Assembly (NCBI GenBank): GCA_900109435.1
Contig: FNZT01000021.1
Coordinates: 1 to 35,520, forward strand
Source: Ruminococcus sp. YRD2003
Lineage (GTDB): Bacteria > Bacillota > Clostridia > Oscillospirales > Ruminococcaceae
DNA length: 35,520 bases
Reading direction: 5' to 3'
The notes beneath the pieces were generated by a model. The model saw only the letters and a list, made by a program, of their open reading frames with translations. It was not told the origin of the DNA and made no database searches. This document shows positions 26,624 through 32,779 of this stretch, in pieces. Position 1 is the first letter of the stretch, and each line of letters begins with the position of its first letter. A program made the translations under genes and the position numbers.

Positions 26624-27262
26624 TTATTCCACCTCACTTACAGTAGCTTTTTTCTCATTTACATAATCAATAAAATCACCCATTGTTGCTTCGCCTTCAG
26701 CCGAAATGCCATCTCTTTTAAGAACAATTTTCACAGTATCAATTATAATCTTAATATCGCCCCAAAAAGTAATATGCTTAACATACTTAAGGTCATACTC
26801 AAATCTTTCATCCCATGTTGAAGCATTCCGCCCATGAGCTTGTGCATAACCAGTTAATCCCGGACGTACATCATGACGATGATGCTGCTCTTTCGAATAA
26901 TAAGGAAGATACTTCACAAGCAGCGGTCTCGGTCCGATAATAGACATATCACCAACAAGGATATTGAATAATTCAGGGAGTTCATCCATACTTGTACTTC
27001 TGAGCCACTTACCATAGGAAGTAAGTCTCTTTTCGTCAGGAAGCAACTTGCCGTTCTTGTCCTTTTTATTGTTCATGGTGCGGAACTTTATAAGCTTGAA
27101 TATCTTTTCTCTCTTACCGGGACGTTCCTGCGTGAAAAACGGATTACCGCCCATCTCAACAGCTCCTACAATAGTCAGAATAAGAAGAAGCGGTGATAGA
27201 ACAATTATCGCACCGAGCGAAAGTGTAAAGTCAAGCAAACGCTTAAAGTACTTTGCATACAT
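26624..27262 (-). CDS. Initiating phosphoglycosyl transferase (PglC/EpsL-like)
   Basis: This small monotopic enzyme transfers a phospho-sugar from a UDP-sugar to undecaprenyl phosphate and so starts repeat-unit synthesis. It has 212 aa, the size of PglC-type enzymes rather than the longer WbaP/WcaJ type. An N-terminal re-entrant helix (about 8-33) carries the helix-breaking S23-P24, and the catalytic dyad D93-E94 (SMDELPEL) falls at the same numbers as in Campylobacter PglC. The RPLLVKYLPYY and DVRPGLTGYAQ motifs are typical. Its ATG overlaps the aminotransferase stop as TAATG, which suggests that the aminotransferase makes its amino-sugar donor. Confidence 0.93.
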   Translation of the reverse strand: MYAKYFKRLLDFTLSLGAIIVLSPLLLILTIVGAVEMGGNPFFTQERPGKREKIFKLIKFRTMNNKKDKNGKLLPDEKRLTSYGKWLRSTSMDELPELFNILVGDMSIIGPRPLLVKYLPYYSKEQHHRHDVRPGLTGYAQAHGRNASTWDERFEYDLKYVKHITFWGDIKIIIDTVKIVLKRDGISAEGEATMGDFIDYVNEKKATVSEVE

Positions 27263-28548
27263 TATTCAAAACAACTCCTGATAAGTTCGATTATGATATC
27301 CTGCTGTTCGGGTGTCATCTTATTATCACTCGGGAGGCAAAGACCTCTCTCGAAGATGTCGGCACCGACATCACAAGCCTCTCCTCTGTCGATATAAGCA
27401 TTGGACTGTCCGCGTCCGTTGCCGTTCGCTGTAACGAAACCGTTCATACGGTAGATAGGCTGCATATGCATGGGCTTCCATATCGGACGTCCCTCAGCAT
27501 TGAATTTTGCAAGAGTCTCAAGTATCTCGGTAGGGCAGGTCTTGCCCTGCTCTGAGATGTACATAGGCTCGTTTTCGCTGCGGACCTGCTTGCACATCGC
27601 TTCCTTGTCGATGAGAAGGCAGCTGAGCCAGTAGTTCGGTACGCTGTTCTTCTCGTCAAAAGGATTCATTGTAACAGGAAGTCCCTTGAAGCCTTCCTTA
27701 TAGCGCTCGTATATCGCCTTCTTCTGAGCAATATGCTCGTCGAGGTAATTCATCTGTCCGCGAACAACACCTGCGATAACATTCGACATACGGTAGTTGT
27801 AGCCGATCTCCTCGTGCTGATACCACGGAGCAGCCTCTCTTGACTGAGTTGACCACTTGCGTACCTTATCAGCATCGTCCTTGCTGTTTGTGAGGAACAT
27901 ACCACCCGAAGAACCGGTGATTATTTTGTTTCCGTTGAAGCTGATAGCGCTGTAATCTCCGAAGCAGCCTGTTTCTATGCCCTTGTATGTAGCTCCGAAC
28001 GACTCAGCAGCGTCCTCAACTATGAGAGCACCGTGCTTGTCGCAAATCGCTCTAATCTCATCTATCTTTCCGGGAATACCGTAGAGATGCGCTACGACTA
28101 CGAGCTTAACATCAGGATATATCTCAAAAGCTTTTTCAAGAGCTTTAGGGCACATATTCCATGTATCAGGCTCAGTATCAATAAAAACAGCCTCACCGTC
28201 TTCATAAGCAACAGGGTTTACGGTAGCGTCGAACGTCATATCCGAGCAAAACACCTTATGTCCCTGAAGTGTTCCACAGTTAGGCTTAGCTTGTCCATAA
28301 AGCTTTTCGCCTGCAAGCTTGGTAGCAAGGTGGAGTGAAGCTGTGCCGCACGAAAGAGCTACAGCATACTTTACTCCTGCATACTCTGCAACGAGCTTCT
28401 CGACCTCGTTTACATTTTCGCCTGCAGTTGTTATCCAGTTTTTCTCAAATGCGTCGTTTACCCACTTCTGCTCGTCTCCGTGCATTGTGGGAGATGAAAG
28501 CCATACTTCCTTCTCAAACGGTTTGATGTTGTTCTTGTTGACAAACAT
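27262..28548 (-). CDS. DegT/DnrJ/EryC1/StrS aminotransferase, PglE-like
   Basis: This PLP-dependent sugar aminotransferase of 428 aa is the first gene of the operon. WLSSPTMHGDEQKWV (16-30), SCGTASLHLA (66-75), the cofactor-binding D179 (VEDAAES) and the Schiff-base lysine K208 (SFNGNKIIT) are all in place. The opening sequence is closest in style to enzymes that make UDP-4-amino-4,6-dideoxy sugars (PglE type). Coupling to a PglC-like transferase supports an amino-sugar as first residue, but the required PglF-type 4,6-dehydratase is not in this operon. AGGAG lies 12 nt before the ATG, a rather long spacing. Confidence 0.9.
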   Translation of the reverse strand: MFVNKNNIKPFEKEVWLSSPTMHGDEQKWVNDAFEKNWITTAGENVNEVEKLVAEYAGVKYAVALSCGTASLHLATKLAGEKLYGQAKPNCGTLQGHKVFCSDMTFDATVNPVAYEDGEAVFIDTEPDTWNMCPKALEKAFEIYPDVKLVVVAHLYGIPGKIDEIRAICDKHGALIVEDAAESFGATYKGIETGCFGDYSAISFNGNKIITGSSGGMFLTNSKDDADKVRKWSTQSREAAPWYQHEEIGYNYRMSNVIAGVVRGQMNYLDEHIAQKKAIYERYKEGFKGLPVTMNPFDEKNSVPNYWLSCLLIDKEAMCKQVRSENEPMYISEQGKTCPTEILETLAKFNAEGRPIWKPMHMQPIYRMNGFVTANGNGRGQSNAYIDRGEACDVGADIFERGLCLPSDNKMTPEQQDIIIELIRSCFE

Positions 28549-28806
28549 TTTCTGCTTTTTCTCCTATCCACTTGGTGTTGGTCGGTTCCTTTTAAGCAAC
28601 AGAACCAATATAATATTCGCTCAACTTAAGGAGCTTTATTATGCTTAGCATCGTTCAAAAGTAAACGCAGCTATCATAAGTATTCCTTTTTCACGTTACT
28701 CGAGCCAATAAAAGCGGCACAAAGATGACATTCCGTATTTTTGTGCCGAGTTAAAGATAATAAACTTAATCAATTGTGTGCAGGCGTAGAGACCTGTACA
28801 TTATTA
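28549..28806 (-). promoter_or_regulatory. Untranslated leader of the polysaccharide operon with hairpin
   Basis: Between the putative promoter and the first gene lie 258 nt without a credible ORF. The main structure is a 9-bp perfect stem (CGGCACAAA with TTTGTGCCG, 28715-28723 and 28740-28748) with a 16-nt loop, followed on the minus strand by CTTTTATT. It could act as an attenuator. A second, weaker stem (GGTTC/GAACC, about 28583-28605) lies nearer the start codon. A processive-antitermination system is possible for so long an operon, but no such gene is in the window. Confidence 0.5.
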
Positions 28807-28835
28807 ATTATACATTTAAGGGCAGAAAAAAGCAA
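28807..28835 (-). promoter_or_regulatory. Probable promoter of the polysaccharide operon
   Basis: Read on the minus strand: TTGCTT (28835-28830), a 17-nt spacer and a perfect TATAAT (28812-28807). It is the best-spaced minus-strand match upstream of the 26-gene operon. A TTGACA at 28858-28853 has no -10 at the right distance. Confidence 0.55.
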
Positions 28836-29129
28836 GCGGAAAAATCGGGTAATGTCAAAAGCCCAAATATTTTTGGTGTTTTTCACAAAAATAACACATT
28901 ACCTGCTGTGGAAATAGCATAAAAAAATATACCTCAAGGAATATTCTTTTTGAGATTTGCAATCTGTAAAAAGCAAATTCAAAGCATATTTTTATCATAG
29001 GAAATGCGATTTGACTTTTCTATTATAAATGTATTATAAATATGGTGTAACAAGTCATCGCTTCACAGCGTAAAACGACAAATTTTTGCCAAAAAAATAT
29101 GCGATTATATCAACTGATTGTATTAAAAC
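28836..29129. other. AT-rich intergenic region with no credible gene
   Basis: About 290 bp separate the polysaccharide promoter from the terminator of the accessory island. The region holds an imperfect inverted repeat (about 28867-28890), a second around 28933-28954, and a plus-strand promoter-like sequence listed separately (29011-29040). No ORF with a ribosome binding site was found on either strand. Confidence 0.6.
29011..29040 (+). promoter_or_regulatory. Promoter-like sequence with no plus-strand gene downstream
   Basis: TTGACT (29011-29016), an 18-nt spacer and TATAAA (29035-29040). It points into the 3' end of the oppositely oriented small-protein gene. It may be a chance match in AT-rich DNA or may drive an antisense RNA. 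Confidence 0.3.
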
Positions 29130-29152
29130 GAGGCGCGCATTAAGCGCGCCTC
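29130..29152 (-). terminator. Terminator of the amidoligase operon
   Basis: A 9-bp perfect stem (GAGGCGCGC with GCGCGCCTC) and a 5-nt loop are followed on the minus strand by GTTTTAATA. The stop codon of the last gene lies in the hairpin loop. Confidence 0.85.
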
Positions 29153-29349
29153 AGATTCTCCAGCAGTAAGCCCTCGATGCAGGGATACAGTTCAGCGCTG
29201 CCCGAGAGATAATACACGACCTTATACTTACTGTCGCTTTTCTTTGACAAGAGCTTCTTGGTCAGCTCGGCACGGTCGACCTCTGCCTGCTCCTCGTTCG
29301 TGAGCCATACCTCGTAATACCGCATTTTTTGATTATCCTTGATCAGCAT
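29140..29349 (-). CDS. Conserved small protein (EVWLTNEEQ family), copy A
   Basis: This 69-aa protein belongs to no family I recognise, but it is clearly a paralogue of the 70-aa protein at 35058-35270. Shared sequences include EVWLTNEEQA, DR, ELT, LLSK, a VV-hydrophobic strand, SG, EL, P, IE, LLL and NL, roughly 60 percent identity over 60 residues by eye. The pattern of alternating strand and helix suggests a compact alpha/beta fold; no signal peptide, membrane helix or catalytic motif is seen. The ATG at 29349 has GAGGAG 8 nt upstream. It is the last gene of the amidoligase operon, 12 bp after the amidotransferase, so it may be a partner or substrate of those enzymes. Confidence 0.8.
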   Translation of the reverse strand: MLIKDNQKMRYYEVWLTNEEQAEVDRAELTKKLLSKKSDSKYKVVYYLSGSAELYPCIEGLLLENLRRA

Positions 29350-29361
29350 ATCACCATCTCC

Positions 29362-30342
29362 TCAGTAAAAACAGCCGCAATACTCCTCGCAGATGTCCTC
29401 GCCTATCATGAGCTTGACCTCCCGCAGAGTCTCGCGGAGCAGGCTGTGGTCGGTGAGCATCTCCTCGATTTCGCTTGGAGTATAGCCATACTCAAGCAGG
29501 AGTTCCACATCTGCCGTATCCACTCCGAAACAGCGGCAATACAGAAAGAGCATTTCCTCATGTTCACCGTAATAGCAGTCGTCGCCGTACCACCACTTAC
29601 CGCTCGAAAAATGCGAATATTTGGGAGCAGGTTGGAACTGCGAGCGGGTAATATTGCCGTTTTTGTCAATTTTAAGTATGTCTCCCTCGTCAATGTCTAT
29701 CTGCTCATAAGCGAATATGTTCAGCCCTATGCGCTTCATCGCAGCTCGCATTATTGTGTCCGTGCTCGCGTAAACGAAAAGTCCGAGCGACTTGAAATGG
29801 AGCAGAGTTAGCGGGTTATTCCCCTTGACGAAATAAAGCGAGTTATCCTCGTCAAGCAGACTGAAAGTAAAGCTCCCCTGCACCGTCTCAGCCATGTATC
29901 GCAGAGAATCGAAATCGAGCTTGTTCTGTGATTCTATGAGCTGGACTGCTATGTACGAGTCAGTCTCGATATTCGTCGCAGGGAGCTGCTTTTCCTTGCG
30001 CAGGGACTTATCGTTGTACAGGCAGCCGTTATGTGCAAAGGCGAAGTCTATACCCGCATGACCTAAAAATGGGTGGTTGTTTATGTTATGCTTCTCGCTG
30101 CCTTGCGTGCTAAGACGCGTGTGACCCATTACAGCACGCACGCCATCGGGTGGGTTGAAATGCAGCTTGTGAGCCGGTTTCGGGCGCTTGTAGACAACGA
30201 CTTCGGCGTCCTTGACATACGAAATACCTGCCGCATCAGTACCGCGTTCTTCTGCGGCATTTGCGAGAGACTGAGTCATTTTCCTGATTATCCGATGCGG
30301 GATAAGTCCCTGATAATCGAGGAATCCGAACAAACTGCACAT
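29362..30342 (-). CDS. Free-standing class II glutamine amidotransferase
   Basis: The 326-aa Ntn-hydrolase has the catalytic cysteine at position 2 (MCSLFGF), exposed after Met removal. All class II glutaminase landmarks are present: RGTDAAGI (33-40), GHTRLSTQG (73-81), NNHPF (88-92), AHNG (103-106) and ETDS (126-129). The family releases ammonia from glutamine for a partner synthase. No phosphosugar isomerase, PRTase or asparagine-synthase domain follows; the C-terminal ~100 residues are acidic and end with a cysteine-containing CEEYCGCFY tail. The adjacent amidoligase is the obvious partner. Its ATG directly abuts the stop codon of the 59-aa gene, so the genes are co-translated. Confidence 0.92.
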   Translation of the reverse strand: MCSLFGFLDYQGLIPHRIIRKMTQSLANAAEERGTDAAGISYVKDAEVVVYKRPKPAHKLHFNPPDGVRAVMGHTRLSTQGSEKHNINNHPFLGHAGIDFAFAHNGCLYNDKSLRKEKQLPATNIETDSYIAVQLIESQNKLDFDSLRYMAETVQGSFTFSLLDEDNSLYFVKGNNPLTLLHFKSLGLFVYASTDTIMRAAMKRIGLNIFAYEQIDIDEGDILKIDKNGNITRSQFQPAPKYSHFSSGKWWYGDDCYYGEHEEMLFLYCRCFGVDTADVELLLEYGYTPSEIEEMLTDHSLLRETLREVKLMIGEDICEEYCGCFY

Positions 30343-30522
30343 TTACCTGTCCTCCTTGTATGTAACATCGAGAAGCCTCGTATTATTCTCGTTTACGGCT
30401 TCTTTCACGACTTCGCCTATCTTGTCCACGAGCACCGTCGTTGCGATGATTGCGGCAATTTTCAGTATCTCTCCCGCAGGACTTCCTGCAGGCAGTGTCT
30501 TTATCAGATCTGTCGGTTTCAT
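30343..30522 (-). CDS. Small hydrophobic protein (59 aa), function unknown
   Basis: The open frame extends to 30627, but the true start is almost certainly the ATG at 30522: GGAGGAGG lies 7-8 nt upstream and the ATG overlaps the amidoligase stop codon as TAATG. The resulting protein begins MKPTDLIKTLPAGSPAGE and has one moderately hydrophobic helix (EILKIAAIIATTVLVDKIGE, about 18-37), then a charged tail. It may be a single-pass membrane peptide, an amphipathic helix, or a small substrate for the flanking enzymes. It resembles nothing I can name. Confidence 0.7.
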   Translation of the reverse strand: MKPTDLIKTLPAGSPAGEILKIAAIIATTVLVDKIGEVVKEAVNENNTRLLDVTYKEDR

Positions 30523-31628
30523 TACATTTCCTCCTCCGTTGTAACCTCGTCGTTTACGTATAACTGGCGTTCTTTCAAGTATGTGATGAGCTCCGGTTCG
30601 GTGATGCTTTTCACAAAATCCGACCATGACATCTTAGCAATATCGTCCTCGGTCTGAGTTGACGCGATATCGCATATCTCGTTGACCAGCTCAAGCGCGG
30701 CTATGAGGGTATTCCGCTTCAGCGTACCGCGAAAAATGCGGAACTCTATGGTTGAATAGTTCTGCAGGTTGACGGCAGCATACCGTCCAAGATTCCCCTT
30801 TTTTGCCTTTTCAAGGATGTCCCTGCCATTCTTTTCATACCCGTATCGAGCCGCCCAGCGATTGATCGAGTATTCGCTTCTGCGGCTGAATTTTAATAAC
30901 TCTGCCCAGTGGCTCTCGACAAAGAATAAGATGTGACTGATTACAACCTCCTGCTCGTCCTGCGTGTCACCGAGCGAATCGCGGTTCACATGAACATGGA
31001 GCCCACAGGTTTTGGTCTGGTGGCTGCGGTAGCCCATATCTATTGCCTTCTTCATCAGCTGCTCCCAGCAGAATTCTTTATGGTACTTTAATGCCATCGG
31101 GAAAGTTACGAGCTCAAAGCCCTCGTCGAGGCTGCCGTCACTCTTGCAATATAGGTTTTCTTCGTCAGAATTTGCAATGGTGAGCAGATCTTCGGCATTC
31201 TCGGAGTAGCATCCTGCTCCGTCTATCTCGAGCTCCACACCAAAGAAACGTTTGGATTCTCCGCGGAATTTTGGCTCTGGCTTGTAGCTGTATTCGTGTA
31301 TAATGCGGCTGCGGTCAATTATGTCGCGATAGCACTCGGAGCAGTAATCGTCGCCGTCGACATGGTACGCGTCGTCGTTCCTCAAAAGTGTGTTGCACTC
31401 AATACAGCGGGTGTAGTGGTTTTGGTAACATGATGAACACAGCGTGGTATATTCATCGCCGTAACAGTCTGAGTCCCACACACGTGCTCCGCAGCACTCA
31501 CAGGTCTGCGTAAACCGTTCGATACAGTCCCCGCATACGACCTCACCCTGGACCATTTCATAATCATCGTTGTTTATCAGCACGCCGCAATGACTGCAAT
31601 ATAGCCTGTTTTCGTCTTTCTTGTCCAT
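30522..31628 (-). CDS. Amidoligase (PF12224-like) with N-terminal zinc-finger array
   Basis: The 368-aa protein has two parts. Residues 1-100 hold paired CxxC knuckles (C11/C14, C32/C35, C43/C46, C64/C67, C75/C78, C96/C99), consistent with three zinc ribbons. Residues about 128-330 match the putative amidoligase family with a glutamine-synthetase-like fold: FGVELEID (129-136), DGSLDEGFELVTFP (164-177), CGLHVHVNR (208-216) and YSTIEFRIFRGTL (281-293), which carry metal- and ATP-binding Glu, His and Arg. Such enzymes are predicted to form amide or peptide bonds. RBS GGAGGT lies 5 nt before the ATG. First gene of a four-gene coupled operon; the zinc fingers may bind nucleic acid or a protein target. 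Confidence 0.88.
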   Translation of the reverse strand: MDKKDENRLYCSHCGVLINNDDYEMVQGEVVCGDCIERFTQTCECCGARVWDSDCYGDEYTTLCSSCYQNHYTRCIECNTLLRNDDAYHVDGDDYCSECYRDIIDRSRIIHEYSYKPEPKFRGESKRFFGVELEIDGAGCYSENAEDLLTIANSDEENLYCKSDGSLDEGFELVTFPMALKYHKEFCWEQLMKKAIDMGYRSHQTKTCGLHVHVNRDSLGDTQDEQEVVISHILFFVESHWAELLKFSRRSEYSINRWAARYGYEKNGRDILEKAKKGNLGRYAAVNLQNYSTIEFRIFRGTLKRNTLIAALELVNEICDIASTQTEDDIAKMSWSDFVKSITEPELITYLKERQLYVNDEVTTEEEM

Positions 31629-31652
31629 TTCTTACCTCCGTAAAATGAAAAT

Positions 31653-31672
31653 GCCAGCCCTTTCGGGCTGGC
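31653..31672 (-). terminator. Terminator after the DUF960 gene
   Basis: GCCAGCCC and GGGCTGGC form an 8-bp stem with a 4-nt loop, followed on the minus strand by ATTTTCATTTT. It separates DUF960 from the amidoligase operon, or limits read-through into it; no separate promoter could be placed in the 24 bp left before the amidoligase ATG. Confidence 0.8.
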
Positions 31673-31681
31673 GTTCGTGTT

Positions 31682-31966
31682 TTAGTATTCGCTGGCAAGC
31701 AGCATTGTTGAGTGCCCTCCGTCATCTATCACGTAGAGCTTTTCCGCGACAGGATTCTCCGACGGTAAAAGGTACGTTTTGCTGTACTCGGGCTGCTCGC
31801 TCCTGTGGGTTATCGACTGCATACAGCCGATTTTTTTCAAATCAAAGATTTGAAGATGGTCGCGCGGCTCGGGCAGCTGGTCGATTAGCTGCCAGATGAA
31901 AAGTTGTAGCTCGCGAGGTATGCTGCTGTCTACTCCGCACGTCAGAAATCGCTCGTTATCGAACAT
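31682..31966 (-). CDS. DUF960-family protein
   Basis: This 94-aa protein matches the DUF960 pattern: it begins MFDNERFLTCGVDSSIPREL, continues with LFIWQLIDQLPEPRDHLQIF, and ends with LYVIDDGGHSTMLLASEY. DUF960 proteins are small, soluble, of unknown function, and often found on plasmids and integrative elements of Bacillota. The ATG at 31966 has AGGAGAA 7 nt upstream. The gene lies at the divergent junction of the island and is followed by its own terminator. A short minus-strand tract at 34843-34864 resembles its 3' end. Confidence 0.85.
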   Translation of the reverse strand: MFDNERFLTCGVDSSIPRELQLFIWQLIDQLPEPRDHLQIFDLKKIGCMQSITHRSEQPEYSKTYLLPSENPVAEKLYVIDDGGHSTMLLASEY

Positions 31967-32503
31967 TGGATTCTTCTCCTCTCACAGTAATTTGGTGACA
32001 ATTTCTCATGCCGTAGAAATAATATATATACGGAGAAAAAGAATAATCGGAGCAGACTGTGAAAGGACAAAAATATCAATCGATATTATGAAATAATTAT
32101 TATTTCATAATAATTATATATATTTACAAAATCAAAATAATAGGGATTTTCGCCATTTTACTGTTTGAGACTGATATCCGCAGCTAAAACCGCACCATTA
32201 AGGATCGGCAAAGCTGTATGTATGAAACAAGCCTTGAGTTTTACCCAAGGCTTTGCTGTGAGGTATAGTTTTTATAGTTCTGATCATGGCAATTTAATGA
32301 TTTGTATTCGCTTCAAGCATATTGAAAATACTCTCTTTTTTTATCACGGAAATGTACATATATGTAATTCCGTATTACGATCGTTCTATACTTATATCCT
32401 GTAAATATAATATATTTTACTATATCAGGTAGAATGGAGGGTTGAAGTAATATATACAGAATCATCACATACGGAATAATTACAATGCTTAGGAGGATTC
32501 ATC
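31967..32503. other. Divergent intergenic region of the accessory island
   Basis: These 537 bp carry no convincing gene; a 79-codon open frame at 32165-32404 lacks a ribosome binding site. Features seen: a 29-bp palindrome (32084-32112), a hairpin with 8-bp arms (32229-32236 and 32246-32253), an imperfect 26-bp inverted repeat starting and ending CGGAA/TTCCG (32347-32372) with a related inverted sequence at 32471-32484, and a TATAAT at 32406-32411 without a clear -35. Its position ahead of ribbon-helix-helix and relaxase-like genes makes it the place to look for an origin of transfer or operators. Confidence 0.5.
32084..32112. repeat. 29-bp AT-rich palindrome between divergent operons
   Basis: Arms TATTATGAAATAA and its complement (13 bp each, perfect) flank a TTA centre. 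It lies between the DUF960 and ribbon-helix-helix transcription units, where a shared operator would be expected. As pure AT sequence it could also melt easily. Confidence 0.6.
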
Positions 32504-32779
32504 ATGAAAAATCAGAGAGAACCCAAAGTACCGTTACCACTCAAAGTGCCTAAGTCGCTGTTCGATGAGATCGAGCAGGAGGCTAAGGATAAGGGAGTAC
32601 CTCGCTCGGATGTCGCTTTGTACAGGCTCCAGCACTATCCCATACCGCTCACACCTGAACTTATGTATCAGTTACAGAACGATGCAAACAAAAAGTACGC
32701 GGAGCTCAAACCCGATATGCCCGATGAGGCGATAAGAATACAAAAGGAGGTCATGAACTTATGGAAACAATTAAATTGA
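32504..32779 (+). CDS. Ribbon-helix-helix-like protein, possible relaxosome accessory factor
   Basis: This is a small 91-aa protein. Its first half (VPLPLKVPKSLFDEIEQEAK, then DKGVPRSDVALYRLQHY) has the strand-helix-turn-helix pattern of ribbon-helix-helix DNA-binding proteins. The C-terminal half is a charged helix. AGGAGG lies about 7 nt before the ATG. It overlaps the start of the relaxase-like ATPase by 19 bp. In mobilisable elements such a protein commonly precedes the relaxase and binds the transfer origin or represses the operon; that role is inferred from position and fold only. Confidence 0.7.
   Translation: MKNQREPKVPLPLKVPKSLFDEIEQEAKDKGVPRSDVALYRLQHYPIPLTPELMYQLQNDANKKYAELKPDMPDEAIRIQKEVMNLWKQLN

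Noticed and set aside
28853..28858. Perfect TTGACA on the minus strand as the -35 box of the polysaccharide operon
   Set aside because: No -10-like sequence lies 16-19 nt downstream; the TATAAT used instead is 40 nt away and pairs better with TTGCTT at 28830-28835.
30343..30627. 94-residue version of the small hydrophobic protein
   Set aside because: Its first 35 residues are encoded inside the amidoligase gene and include the ribosome binding site; the ATG at 30522 is a far better start.
32165..32404. 79-codon plus-strand frame in the divergent intergenic region
   Set aside because: No ribosome binding site, contains a hairpin and AT-rich inverted repeats, and its translation looks random.
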